A stretch of DNA of 64,000 bases, taken from NCBI GenBank assembly GCA_963281155.1, contig CAUJLY010000001.1:9238001-9302000 (forward strand), in the 5' to 3' direction. The notes beneath the pieces are model-generated. The model worked only from the letters and a program-made list of their open reading frames with translations, made no database searches and was not told the DNA's origin. Position numbers and translations under genes: made by a program. Below, piece after piece: positions 50,498 through 61,878 of this stretch; position 1 is the stretch's first letter, and each line of letters starts with the position of its first letter. Source of the DNA: Rhabditophanes sp. KR3021. Lineage: Eukaryota; Nematoda; Chromadorea; Rhabditida; Alloionematidae.

Positions 50498-51104
50498 TGT
50501 ATGTTATTGGAGGTTCTGTGTCAAATAATGTAACGAGCGACATTGCTGAATAGTAAGTACCACAATCCTGATTAATTATTTTATTTCAATGTTTTGAACT
50601 TGAAAAAATGACTTGGATGAGAGCTCCAAATACATTAGGAACATTAACACGCCATGATTCAGTAATTGGCGATAATACCATTTATACTGCTGGAACTTAT
50701 GATTCTTGTAATTTGCAAAGGTAAGTTTTGGAATTACTTAAATAACTAAATTATTTAGACTTGATCCTCGTGAAGGAGAATGGAGTTTGTTAAAGGATAT
50801 GCTACATATAACAATTCATCCTGCTTTATCAACACTCAATCAAACAATTACTTGCATCGGAGGTAATACAAATACATCCCTTTGTCAAGTTTATGATATA
50901 AGAATGAATAAATGGGTTCAATTAGCAAACTTGCCTATTCTTATTCAAAGAGCTAAATTCATGGAAGCTGAAGAACGTATAATTGTTGTCGGTGGTACTA
51001 ATACCAAAAAAATTCAAGTTTACGACAAAATGGACGGAACATGGAGAATCCATTATCTCAAAACGCCTGGGCCAATTTGCTACAGTTTAAAAGTTTTATT
51101 ATAA
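50498..51104 (+). pseudogene. Kelch-repeat protein, 5'-truncated and probably broken
   Basis: The first piece (50498-50552) reads MYVIGGSVSNNVTSDIAEY before GTAAGT, a typical kelch blade start. The next exon would read VLNLKKMTWMRAPN and then HDSVIGDNTIYTAGTYDS. However, its acceptor is TTTCAA instead of TTTCAG, and one A is missing in the run before ATGACTTGG. A proper 38-nt intron (50721-50758) joins to LDPREGEWSLLK, TITCIGGNTN, VYDIRMNKWVQLANLPI, IIVVGGTNTKKIQVYDKMDG and the stop at 51104. About three blades remain. No BTB or BACK domain is recognisable upstream. AATAAA at 51146-51151. Confidence 0.6.
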
Positions 51105-51653
51105 TCTTAAATAGTGCTGTTTAGACTTTTATGTAATTTTTAACTAATAAAACATTTTAAATTTAATTGTTTAAAAGCAAGTTTATTTATTTATATTTAA
51201 CCTGGTTTATTACATACTGTCCACATGTGGTCGTTTGTTTCAACTTCTTCTTGGTCTCACACACTTTAACGCCAATCTACTTATCTGCCACCCTTGTTGT
51301 TTTGAGAAAACACCATAGATTGCAAACAAGATATGGCACCTTCACGGCCTTCTATACAAAACCCCTTCCAACAGTGCATTCCAATCTCCTATTCAGCATC
51401 TATTTTATCTCTATCATCCAGATCCCCTGAAAAGTACACTCTCAAAGCCAAATACACTTAAAAGCACCATAATACATACAACTTTTAAGTGTTCACATAC
51501 TCCATTTATGATTTAACTAAACTAATTGCAACTTATATGCTCTCCATGGAGGATGTTTTTGTAATTTATGTATAAGGAAAATAACTATTAAACAAAAATA
51601 ATTTATTATTCAATAAAGTAGGTAAACTGATGTATTAATAAATGACATAATTT
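51105..51653. other. Intergenic; poly(A) signals of both neighbours
   Basis: It holds the kelch AATAAA (51146-51151) and a minus-strand AATAAA (51602-51607) for the small gene to the right. The plus ORF at 51167-51430 is judged spurious. Confidence 0.4.
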
Positions 51654-51872
51654 TCAATTTTTTAAGTAAAGCAACAATAGTTTTAGAGTCTCTTCGGCAC
51701 TCATCTCCTGAATGTTATTGTCTTCGTCGTTCAAGTCGAATTTGATTTCTCTAGTACTTCATCTTGAGCTGGCTAAATAATTGCCTGATATCTTACACAA
51801 AGAAAGTGTACACCCTCGTTCACTGCCAATTGTAGGAAACAAATATTCTTTGCAATCACTAAATTGAGTCAT
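51654..51872 (-). CDS. Candidate small protein (56 aa)
   Basis: Two minus-strand exons, 51799-51872 and 51654-51750, with a 48-nt intron (GTGTAAG to TACTAG). The product starts MTQFSDCKEYLFPTIGSERG and ends DLNDEDNNIQEMSAEETLKL plus LLLYLKN. The frame closes correctly and AATAAA follows 47 bases after the stop. The donor GTGTAAG is less usual. Without splicing, a TGA interrupts the frame. The end is an acidic amphipathic helix. No family recognised; it could also be a remnant. Confidence 0.42.
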
Positions 51873-53349
51873 TAAAGATTTATTTTTATAAATTATACTA
51901 AAATGGATGGACAAGCTAAATCATGGGAATCGTCTTTTCTTCAAGACTGAAGCCGTTATATTGGATGTGCATTATGATCTTGATATTGCAATTGTTGTGT
52001 TTAGATATGGATCCATCACTTGGGAGTCTTCTAATATTAATGTCACCTCCATCCTAACAAGCACATTCGTCATCGCCTTTTCACTCTCCAGTTGCCTTCC
52101 TAACTTTCAACCATCAATTACTGATGCACTACAAAATGATGCCTTCTCGCATTAAATTGCATAGTCTTAATAAAAGATATCAATATCGAGCGATGCTACG
52201 CAATCTGATATTCATTCTCTAACCTAAGTCAATACCTAATATTTTCTATCCAACATCGTGACTTTAAAAGTCTTCTCCAATGTTCCAATATCTCCGTATA
52301 ATAAATCTCAAAAGAATAATTCTGTTTGTAAAGAAGAACCATGACTACGGCAAAACAATTATATGGTTGCTTTTGCCCACTTATTGGACATATCGAGTTG
52401 TGGATGTTCAAGTGATTTCTTGTTAGCATCTTTCTGATGCCAGTTTATTAATTAATACAGAGGTAACGAGTAAATAAGATTGATGATGAAAGTTTGAGCT
52501 GCTCTAATTTGTTTGTTCTTCTAAAGGTTCTTGAGCCAAGTCAGAACAATATTACGTGAATCATATGTTTGTTCTGTTAAACAAAGGTGGTAAAAACCTT
52601 TATGTCCATGCAAATAAGATATTAAAATACAGTTGTTTAATCGAAAAAGTTATTCATTCAGGATCAGGCCAAATTAGTATCACATGAAAGATTGCAAATT
52701 TAATACAAAATTGGTTTGCCCCGTTTTAATTTGAGACTATGTATAATTAAAAGAATTAAGTATGTTTATTGAAAAGTTGGCATTTTATAATAATAAACAT
52801 CTATTTATACAAAAGAAGGAGAGATTAGCAAGTTACTTTTAAAACTACATCCTCTTTTTAACTTAAATTGTTGACAATTTGCTAAATTATTATAACAAAT
52901 ATCTTTAAATAAGTTCCTTTGCTATTTATACATATCGCCAGTTGCTTTTTGGTCTGATTAGTTGATTCAATCGTATTTGTGCTTATTTACTTAAATCAAA
53001 ATAATTTGAACTATGGCGTTTGGATTTGTTGTAAATATTTTTAACAATAATCATTAATACTGGCCGCCAATCAGATTTAAATTGATCATAAGACTCTGCA
53101 TTTTTGTTTGAACCTTTAATGATCATGACGTATTTGATTAAGAGAAATAATTTATTTGTACTTATTTATTTAAATGAACGATGATCACTAAAACCACTTT
53201 GTTGTGGATTCTATAAAATGAGAATCATTCTCCATAAACAAAAAGGTTTTACTAATATTAACTATTGCAAAATACATTCCAAGTTTTTAAGAATTTATGT
53301 AATAATATAGGTTTTATTGTCAGTATTTTTGCAGCAATCAGATTCAGGA
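51873..53349. other. Intergenic, nothing recognised
   Basis: The plus ORF at 51907-52155 and minus ORF at 52229-52429 have no splice context, homology or regulatory support. The rest is AT-rich. Confidence 0.4.
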
Positions 53350-53915
53350 TCACCAAACAAAAGCAATAGAATACCAAAACTCCCATCCAATACACCAAAC
53401 ACAACGATGCAGACTAGGTCTAGAAAGGTATTTGCATTTATCCAAGAGGATTAAAGAGACCTTTGCACGGATCAGACACAACGTGCTTTCAAAGAAAGAC
53501 TTCTTTGCCACTATTGCTACTGGATAATCATCATTTTGTTGCTCTTGAACCAATGCATTGAAAGCAAAATCTAGATATAGCTTCCATTTTGCCAATTGTC
53601 CCATTAATTTCAATATAACAATTCGCATCAAAGATATACTCAATGTCATCTCCTATTTGCAGTGACAAAACAGTGTTATTTCGTTTGTCGAAGTTGAACA
53701 GAAAAGCGACTTTCCACGATTATCAGCACTTGATTATAATGTCGAGTTAACTCTGAAAACAACAATTTCATTTGGAAGAGGTGGTACTTCTGCATATTCA
53801 GCGGAATAGGTTTAAGATAAGACTTTGAAATGTTTCCTCTTTTAATGGACTCATTTTTATAAGCAACAGAATGAACAATAAGAACACAGCATATTAATAT
53901 GATTTTATTTAGCAA
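53350..53915 (-). pseudogene. Decayed secreted or type I membrane protein gene
   Basis: It begins with a clear signal peptide (MLNKIILICCVLIVHSVAY). The reading then changes frame at least three times: EVPPLPNEIVVFRVNSTL; DKRNNTVLSLQIGDDIEYIF followed by DANCYIEINGTIGKMEAI; then a hydrophobic end such as LDLVCIVVFGVLDGSF. The order signal peptide, Cys-containing ectodomain and hydrophobic C-terminus suggests a surface protein. Family unknown. Confidence 0.45.
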
Positions 53916-54314
53916 CTAAACATAAATATTTATGCAAAACATATCAATTGTTTTACAAGAAAAATGAGTTAAAAATAAAAAGTATTAAAATAGGCATTTC
54001 AAATATCAATTATAGATATTCTTATCAAAATATTATACAAAAAGAAGGAAAAGGGTACAATTGTCAAGCCCATTTTGACTGATATAGATCACTAGCCTTC
54101 CCCAATCCATCAAAGTGTTCTCAGCACATCAGTTCTGATTCGCTAAATTCACTCTTTACACTTACCATATCATCAGGAGATTGGGAACTAAAAAAGATGC
54201 ATTTAAAGTATGAATGAAAGTTGATTACTGACCGCATCACGATTGATTCACTAAGTTCACGTTTAGGAGTGTTGGAAATCTTGTCTGATGGAGCCTCTTT
54301 TTATTGATAATCAT

Positions 54315-54872
54315 TCAAGGTATCGAGCGCAAATTTTTAGCAATTCTAACAGAACGACGTACATTGCCCATTGACTCAGAAACATCCATGATTTCGGTTT
54401 CTACTTCAACATCATCCATGCTATCATTAGAGACAGTTCTTTGCGTGTGACCATCTTTAAGTGTTAGAGGCCATTCATTTTCGTCCACATTCAAGCTCCA
54501 ACCACCCATACGCCTTCTTGGAAGAGGCTCGGGCTTAATGGTTTCTTCTTCCGTGTAGTACTCTATCATCTTTTTTAGCATCACTATGTACTCATTTGTC
54601 TCAGGCAACGGTTCACTGTGAAGGTCAATAAAGTCTTGATAGGCCATCTGCACTTTTACGAGATCACTAATATCACCTTCAACTTCGGCTTTTATCTTTT
54701 CAACATAAAGGTTGTGTCTCGCCATAATGAATGACTTCCTTAGCCATGGTGTTGTGAGTTCATTATTTTTCAATTTGACAAGAAACGCATGTTGTCCTTT
54801 TCTGTCTGATGGGCGGTGGTCAACAATTGATTCCACATTATACCTTTCCACGGGAGGGTTTCTTGGAGGCAT
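54315..54872 (-). CDS. Divergent chromodomain-like protein
   Basis: 185 aa from the ATG at 54872 (MPPRNPPVERYNVESIVDHR); the frame is open further upstream only from a TTG. Residues 9-60 resemble a chromodomain: YNVESIVDHRPSDRKGQ, AFLVKLKNNELTTPWL. The central part is helical, followed by an acidic stretch and a basic end RRSVRIAKNLRSIP. AATAAA lies just after the stop. Downstream minus-strand pieces 54233-54300 (SNTPKRELSESIVM) and 54121-54187 (SPDDMVSVKSEFSESELM), joined by a 45-nt intron, look like further exons; they could be an alternative 3' end, but I could not connect them in frame. The chromodomain call is tentative because the aromatic cage is incomplete. Confidence 0.55.
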   Translation of the reverse strand: MPPRNPPVERYNVESIVDHRPSDRKGQHAFLVKLKNNELTTPWLRKSFIMARHNLYVEKIKAEVEGDISDLVKVQMAYQDFIDLHSEPLPETNEYIVMLKKMIEYYTEEETIKPEPLPRRRMGGWSLNVDENEWPLTLKDGHTQRTVSNDSMDDVEVETEIMDVSESMGNVRRSVRIAKNLRSIP

Positions 54873-54993
54873 TATCTTTTGCACAATAATTTGTGGCAAT
54901 GTATCACGTTTGATTTAAAAAATAAAATTGTTTGATACTCTTATCCCAAAAGTTTATTGCTTGTTAAAAGACAATAAATAGTAATGGAATAAG

Positions 54994-55457
54994 TTAAGAA
55001 TATTGATATCTATAGCGGTTCAATGAACAGTCAAGTTTAAAGATGTCTTTTGCAAATTGTCCTTCATACCCTCTCTTTTGAAGAATTTGATCTTTACGTA
55101 AGAGTAATGGGTTCTGTTGTATTGTTTCAATCGAAGCCAGTACGAACGACGCTCGTGTATCTTGGTTTCTTAACTTTACAACCTGTGTATCTCCATGATA
55201 CTGCAGAAGTACCTCAGTCAACTTAATTTGCTAGCACATGGCAATGATGTCAATTTTATGTGGGCGACGAACTGAAGTTCCTTCTTTTTCTTATCGCTGG
55301 CTAAAAGGTTCTTTATAAATTTGCATCTTGGTACACCATCAGCCAACAATTGTTCTTTCTTAAAAACTTTGTCACAAAGCACCGAATTATATACAAATTG
55401 AAAGTATAAAATAAAGTTTCCAGGTTCTCGCAAATTTAAGTTTATTTTTACTATCAA
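54994..55457 (-). CDS. Unknown protein, possibly two exons, 5' end not found
   Basis: Two overlapping minus-strand frames, 55218-55457 and 54994-55221. The first (FQFVYNSVLCDKVFKKEQLL, then KFIKNLLASDKKKKELQF) opens without an ATG. The second reads LTEVLLQYHGDTQVVKLRNQ and ends KLDCSLNRYRYQYS. A 38-nt intron with a weak GTCGCC donor and GTGCTAG acceptor would join ELQF to QIKLTEV in phase. The upstream exon is not identified. It may be a partial gene or a remnant; it lies just upstream of the chromodomain-like gene on the same strand. Confidence 0.35.
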
Positions 55458-55555
55458 ATCATTGAAAAGGTAAATTGACTATTAGTCAACAAACTCCACC
55501 AGCAGAAATATTTGAAAAGATTTGATGAATAACAGTTTTAGTAGAATCAACTAAT

Positions 55556-55902
55556 TTAGCATGTTTTAACATGATCCCGGTTAATATTAGTTGATTTGCT
55601 TGTTACCGATTGTAAAGCAAAGTTCATCCAGTGTCGATTATAAAACCCAGTATTTCCATCATTTGGATCATTTACCTCTTTTTCCAACTAACTTTCCATA
55701 ACAAGAAGTTTAGGCAACGATTTTCCCGCGAATAAGTGAACAAACGTTTCCCTTCGTTTCTTCATTTATACTAGCAGGATCCTTCAGTTTCTTAAAATAA
55801 GGCATGGCACGTCTTTCAATCAGTCCATTTAAAAAATAATCTTCTCGATATATAGATATGTTATAGACTAAACCAGGCCGTCCATGTTTTATTTTATAGA
55901 CC
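55556..55902 (-). pseudogene. Decayed coding remnant, unknown
   Basis: The minus strand reads VYKIKHGRPGLVYNISIYRE, DYFLNGLIERRAMPYFKKLK, NEETKGNVCSLIRGKIVA and a stop. One base out of frame it continues SLPKLLVMES, a TAG, then EVNDPNDGNTGFYNRHWMNF to a stop at 55556. One frameshift plus one stop. No start and no family recognised. Confidence 0.4.
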
Positions 55903-56599
55903 GATCAATTAAGTAAGCCAGTATTGGTTTAAACTTTAATGAAGCTAAAGAAAAATCAGAATTTAGTACTGATAAATGCTTATTAGTTTGAGGAAAATGG
56001 CAATTATTAGCTTAGATTTTGATGATATAACATATTACTTTTTTATAGGAGGACTCTCGCAAAATAAATTGTGGCATTCTCAAAGATTCAAACTTGCCAA
56101 GACTAATAATTGGTCATTTTGACGACTACTCCCAACACTAATATATCACGTCAAATAATGTTAAACTAATTCAATTTGGTTAACAAATATAAATTAACTT
56201 ACTAGTGATGGTAAATATTCAATTTAATTGAAAATATTTCCATTCTCTTTAGAACAAACATATTTATTGCTTTCAATGCACTTTACCTCAACCCATCTTT
56301 TAAGTTTACTTCCTCATAGTGATCCTCTTTCCAATTCAATAATTGGTTAGCAGTTTGTATCAATTAATTTACTCATATCTTTTAATGTCAAACAATTCAA
56401 CACCTTTTTAAATAAACAAATTTCATCACATATTACAACAACAAAAACACATCTTTATTTAATATATTCAAAATACAATGGCAATCAACTTTAAAAACAC
56501 AATCACTCATTTGGAATTAAAAAATATTATTCTAAATATATAAAACAACCGTTTGTTCAATTAATATTAGGATCTTTGGTTTGATTATATTTCACTTAA
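55903..56599. other. Intergenic; G6PD 3' UTR at right end
   Basis: Nothing recognised. A minus-strand AATAAA candidate lies near 56455 in TCTTTATTTAAT. Confidence 0.4.
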
Positions 56600-58270
56600 T
56601 TATAATTTATTGTTAGATGGTTGTTCACCACCTTCCCATTTATAAGTGCCTGTATAGACAAAGCCGTGAGTATTCATCAGAACATCAGCCGACTCCGGTC
56701 CTCTGCTCCCAAAGACATACTTTTCAGGTTTGATTGAATTGTTTTCAAGATATTGAAGGAATGGAGTAAAGATTTGCCAGGCCAATTCAAGTTCATCTGT
56801 GCGAACGAAGTTTAATTGCGACCCCAAAAATACTTCAAGGATTAGTCTTTCGTAAGCATCTGGTAATCGCACGCCCTAAAATTATGAAAGTTACTTATAG
56901 TTACACATTTATATTACCTTATATCTAGAACTGTAAGTCAAGTCCAATTCCGTTTCCTCAACCTCGAATTCTAGCTTTGGAGTCTTGGCGTTCAGTTTAA
57001 CGTAAACAGCCTCATTTGGTTGAACTCTCATCACAAGCTCGTTTCTCTTTAGATTACCAAAGTCAAAGATGTCTTTCTTGATGTCTGGAACATCCTTGTA
57101 TTGAACACGAACCTCGGCCTTTCTCTCATTTAAAGCTTTGCCGCAACGTAGGAAGAATGGAACTCCACGCCATCGTTCGTTGTCAATGTAGAAAACAATC
57201 ATAGCATATGTTGGAGTATTTGAGTCTTCTGGGACTCCTTGATCATCCAAGTATCCTAAACGATGTTCAGGATTTGACGATTCACTATTGCCAACATATT
57301 GTCCAAGGACAAAGTCTTGCTTGCTAATTGGCCTGACGGCTCTAAGAACTCTAACCTTTTCATCACGGATATCATCACCGCCCAAGCTCTTTGGTTTTTC
57401 CATAGCAAATAAAGTTAAAATTTGGAATAAATGGTTCTGCATGATATCACGAATGATACCACTCTTGTCAAAGTACCCTCCCCGACCTGCAGTTCCAAAA
57501 TCTTCCTTGAATGTAATGGTCACAGAAGATATGTGTTCCTTGTTCCAGGTTGGATTGAAAATGATGTTTCCGAAACGTAGAACCATCAAGTTTTGAACCA
57601 TTTCTTTGCCAAGATAGTGGTCAATTCTGTAAAGTTCATCTTCATTGAACAGTCTGGCTAAATGGTCAGACAAAGCAGTTGATGAAGCAGTATCATGACC
57701 AAATGGTTTTTCGATGATAATTCTAGTCCAGCATTTTTGTTTGGGGCCCATGCAGTTTGTGTAAATTTTGGCGGTAACATCTGTGTATGTGGTTGGTGGA
57801 AGAGCCAGATAGTAAACCCTGTTGACGGCTTGCCCAACTTTCGTAGCCAAATGTTCGATTTCAGTTTGAAGTCTAGAATACCCTTCATCGGTATCATAAG
57901 CGCCAGAGATGTATTTTAATCCGCAACAGAAAGTATTGAATTGTTCTTTGTCTTCCTCGTTGACTTTGCAATATTTTTGAAACCCTTTCCTCCAGGTTGG
58001 CTTGTCAAGGTTGGTTCTAGCGTAACCAAAGATTGCGGTCTTGTATGGGAGTAGTTGTTGATTGTACAAATGCCAAAGAGTTGGTATGATCTTCTTTTTA
58101 GCCAAATCCCCTGATGCTCCAAAAATGACAAAAACATGCGGAGAAGAGGAGTCAATAGACTTGCGGCGTAATTGCTTCCGATAATCTTCAGCTAATCCAT
58201 TCTCCCAATGATAAGGACAAGTGTCATCAGAAACACAAAGGCTTACTTCTTCTTCAGCTTGTCTAGACAT
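56600..58270 (-). CDS. gspd-1: Glucose-6-phosphate 1-dehydrogenase
   Basis: First enzyme of the oxidative pentose phosphate pathway; oxidises glucose-6-phosphate with NADP+ to 6-phosphogluconolactone in the cytosol, providing NADPH. Exon 1 is 56918-58270 and exon 2 is 56600-56875, with a 42-nt intron in phase 0; 542 aa, close to the animal enzyme. Motifs: NADP-binding [15 protein letters not shown], substrate and catalytic signature [16 protein letters not shown], and structural-NADP region residues in [19 protein letters not shown]. The C-terminal exon starts [12 protein letters not shown], the usual [10 protein letters not shown] motif. The ATG at 58270 was chosen because an AG acceptor lies just three bases upstream, which suggests trans-splicing; the frame open beyond it is intron or outron. 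Confidence 0.97.
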
Positions 58271-58273
58271 GCT

Positions 58274-58280
58274 CTGAAAT
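58274..58280 (-). promoter_or_regulatory. Putative SL trans-splice acceptor of G6PD
   Basis: Minus-strand TTATATTTCAG ends at 58274. The ATG at 58270 follows after only three bases. Confidence 0.6.
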
Positions 58281-60106
58281 ATAATAAAGTGAATATGATA
58301 TTTAGTATAAAATAAATTAACAATGTTGAATACTACACTCAAACTAAGGTAACAAATGCAATGAATATTTAACCGAGTGCTAATTAAATATATGAGCTAA
58401 TTAGATGGAGATAGATAGCAAATGATAGCTAAAAAGAACTAGTCTAAAAGTGATAAAAACCGCTTTTTTACAGATAATGTTATCAAATGCACATTTTATT
58501 TTAGTTATGATAATGAGTAGTAATAAGTGGGTTGCAAATATGCAAATTGTGTCGTTATCTTTTTTGTTTGATAATGCAGCTAAGAACATCACACTTGTTG
58601 TGTATGATTGAACAATGCTTCGACGCACATTATAAATAAACATACTTTTAAGTTGTTGCTTTCATAGAACTTTAAAGGTTGCAAAAAAGTTGATGGAAAT
58701 GTGCTAACTATTTATAATCAAGATGATGATAAGACTGTTGACGCAAGTATTTTGGAGAATTAGTTGTTTTTATTCCGGAGTGAAGAACGCTTTTTAGATT
58801 TCACTTAATATTGCCAAATTTGTGTTTATTGTTACATTTGGGACTAGATCTCAAACAATAAAGAGAAAGTTAACAATATGTGTTAAAGTCTAAAACATTT
58901 AATTTGTGTAACTATGAAAGCCCACATTTTCGCGTGGTAAGACCATTCTATTTTTAAAAGCTCGTAGGGAATCAATTAGTGGTCTAGCGTTAAAAGTAAC
59001 TCAAAGTATGTACGAATATACTAATAAACAAAAAAATATTCTTTCACCTATAGATTTACCACTGAGATATACACAACCAATAGATGGAATTAATTGAAAG
59101 TATTTGATTGAATACATTCTTGTGCCAATAAAAATAAATTCATCCAATAGTATACTGTTTTAATATTGTAAAGGAGTGAGAAGTTGATTAAAAGGCAGAT
59201 TATATTAAATACCGATGAAAGAGTAAAAGTATTTGTTCGTTGCTATTATTATCAAAGAAAAAGTTTGTAGTTTATTAAGACAGATGAAAGACAAATTATA
59301 AGATATTCGGGAACAAATGTGTATCAAAATCGTGGAATGTTTTTTGTGTTATAAAATGCATTTAATTTACACAGACTTCTTTAGTCAATTATTGCAATGT
59401 TACGAAATTGTCTTATATGTAAAACACGAAATATAACTGTTGTTACATACCAAACTTAATATCATCGTTCGTTCTCATTTTCCTTTGGTGATTTTTAATG
59501 CTTTGAGAGGTTAATGTATGTTCGGTTTTATTAAAAAATTATCAATAGAAAATATGTTTAATGAACGAACTATTATTAAACTTGAGCATCAAGATTGTTA
59601 ACAATATTTGATAAGTTTATTGAATCGAGGATAGTGTGTCTGGAGTCTAAGAAATATTAAAGTTGAATTCAGAATACCATCGCACAATAGAAGCTAAGAT
59701 AAATAAGGACAATGCTAGAGACAGAGGAGATTTCAGAGGTGGTTATGACTTTAGAAGAGCACTCCATCCCGTTACTGTCCGTCAATCTCAAACAACACAT
59801 GTGCTGGAGTCATTTGTTAAGAAAGCTTTTTTGTGCTTGAAATTAGTTGTTTATCTACTTTTTTTGCAAAAATAAGAAGTGCTAATAATTTGATTCTAAA
59901 TTAATAATCGTGTCGGGTATGCCCATGACCAACTCACCCTCCTCTCCTTATATCCTCTATTCCAATAATGTGTTTTCTAACGCCTTTATATGTAACGCAT
60001 AATGTGAAAACGTAATAAAGTAAGTTCCCTATATTTTGTTGAACAAATATCTAATACATATCATTAAATATCTCTAAACAACTCTCTACCTTATTTAGTA
60101 CTTTAA
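58281..60106. other. Intergenic, one weak ORF
   Basis: No supported gene. The plus ORF at 59663-59875 opens only from TTG; it is polar (KDNARDRGDFRGGYDFRRA) then hydrophobic. It may be a remnant like others in this region. Confidence 0.4.
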
Positions 60107-60113
60107 AATTCAG
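60107..60113 (+). promoter_or_regulatory. Putative SL trans-splice acceptor of RAD23
   Basis: TACTTTAAAATTCAG ends at 60113 and the ATG at 60119 follows after five bases. Confidence 0.55.
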
Positions 60114-60118
60114 GTCAA

Positions 60119-61469
60119 ATGGACATTCTATTTAGAACATTGACTCACAAAAGTCGGACTGTTTCCATCGATGGACCCACACCGGTAGACACAATTTTGC
60201 AGAAATTGGAAGGTATGTTCCCACCAATAGAAGATACTTTTGATGGAGTTGAACAGTCGTTGGTATATGCTGGAAAAGTTTATCACAGTATGGATATCTT
60301 CGATCCTTCTAAAGTAAACAGCCACAAATTTGTCCTCTACTTTCAAATGGGAGCAGACAACGATTATGATGACTCGGAGGATTCCGTCCAGTCAGTGGAA
60401 AGGGATGTCATAGATGCTAATGAGATGGAAATTATAGATCTGGAAAATAATAGTAACATCTATGGTATGATTTACAATGAAAGTCACTCGAATGGTCATC
60501 AAACTTCTGGATTGACTGATGAGTCTTTGGATGAATCAGAACAAGATAACGATGAGGAGGATGAGGGAGGTAAAATAGGACGTACTGATACTTTTGATTC
60601 GTCTACTTTTTTTTTTGGCCTTTTAGATGCTTTTGAAGATACAGAAGATTCGGATGATCCTCACGATTATTTGGAAAGTGATACGCTTCGTATTTCGGAA
60701 CTAGAGCCAGCTTCAACTGAAGGAACTGAAACAACTGATGAACTTTACGAGACTGAGGAGGAAAACAACAATTAGGTATCTTACTAGAGCAACTATTGGC
60801 CTTGGATTTACTAAGGAGGAGGTTGAAAAAGCTTTAAAGTCATCAAACAATGACTCTGAATATGCCATTTCTCTTCTGATTGCTAATTGTCAAGACGACT
60901 CACAAGAAGATATTGCTGCAATCATTCCGAATCTCCCAATTCACGAAAACAAAACTGATTGTCTCGTGACTTCTCCTTACTTTCAAGACTTGGCTGATAT
61001 TATGCAAAGGAATCCCCGTAGATTAAGAAGTTACATCAAGTCTGTTTCAAAAGAATCTCCTGAAATGATAATTTTTTTCAAACAATACGAAGATATTTTT
61101 TTGAATTTGCTAAATAAGCCTACAAGAATTAGGGATTGCTGCGATTTCTTCAGCACAGGAGAATCAGAAGATACGGGACACAGAGTCATGGGAACAGACG
61201 CCAATTCTGTTAGATTACGTCAGGAAGCTCTGAGAGCATTTGCAATAAACAATGGCTTGTTGATGGGACCTCCCGACAACGCAACATTGAATGTACATGC
61301 CATGGATCAACTCATACGTCTTTCACTGAGTTCACGAGATTTGGCTTCGATTAAACTTATCCAAGACATGGGCTTTGATCGGGAAAGAGTTATTGGAAGC
61401 TACATTGCACACGACCGGTCTGAGAATGACACTATTGACGCCTTGTTAAAGAATGACGAAGATGTCTAG
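60119..61469 (+). CDS. rad-23: RAD23 ubiquitin-receptor/nucleotide-excision repair protein, apparently frameshifted
   Basis: RAD23 shuttles ubiquitinated proteins to the proteasome and stabilises XPC in DNA repair. Domain order fits: UBL at residues 1-77 (RTLTHKSRTVSIDGPTPVDT, LVYAGKVYHSMDIFD); a long acidic linker; UBA1 (IGLGFTKEEVEKALKSS); XPC-binding STI1-like domain (FQDLADIMQRNPRRLRSYIK, NLLNK); C-terminal UBA2 (IKLIQDMGFDRERVIGSYIA, NDTIDALLKND). A 57-nt in-frame intron (60570-60626, GTAAAA to TTTTTTTGGCCTTTTAG) is inferred. The N-terminal frame ends at TAG 60773-60775; the UBA1 frame is +1 and open from about 60700. No intron explains the switch, so this is a single-base assembly indel, a young lesion or a +1 recoding site. 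Both halves are otherwise intact. AATAAA at 61540-61545. Confidence 0.82.
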
Positions 61470-61647
61470 AATTATTTATTGTAACAAACCCGATGGTGTT
61501 TTTACAATTTACATATGCTTTTTAGTCATTTTAAAAGCTAATAAAATACAGTTACTTTAATTTTTTGTCGATACAATCAGATACATTCTTTGTTTGAACT
61601 CTTTTTATTTAGAGACATGATGACAGTAAGATAATAAATAAAAATAT

Positions 61648-61878
61648 TTATTCAGTTGCCCATGGAAAGACAACTCCTTTGTTTAAAAGTCCCGCTTCAA
61701 GAACAGCGAGTATGCAATTTCTCTTTTCTAGTGTTGAAGGTCGTCATCACTTCTTTGGGATAAAGAGCAATTATTCTGCTAAGTCCAACAACATTTTCAT
61801 ACGCTTTTGTAAATGTTTCATGATTACTGGAGGCAGCAAGTTTAATCTCTGGGAATAATGATCGACCATCAGATGCAG
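61648..61878 (-). pseudogene. 3' terminal exon remnant, unknown
   Basis: After an AG at 61879 the minus strand reads ASDGRSLFPEIKLAASSNHE, TFTKAYENVVGLSRIIALYP and KEVMTTFNTRKEK. After a one-base shift it continues ILAVLEAGLLNKGVVFPWAT plus E and a stop at 61648, directly followed by AATAAA. It looks like the last exon of a conserved enzyme-like protein with one frameshift. I could not name the family, and no upstream exon was found. Confidence 0.45.

Noticed and set aside
51907..52155. 82-aa plus-strand ORF
   Set aside because: No family, no splice or poly(A) context. Composition is consistent with chance in this region.
59663..59875. 70-aa ORF upstream of RAD23
   Set aside because: It opens only from a TTG. 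No splice sites, homology or promoter were seen, so it was left as a possible remnant.
60119..61469. RAD23 region as two separate genes
   Set aside because: UBL, UBA1, XPC-binding and UBA2 form one RAD23 in order. The second frame has no promoter or natural start, and its ATG lies inside the acidic linker.
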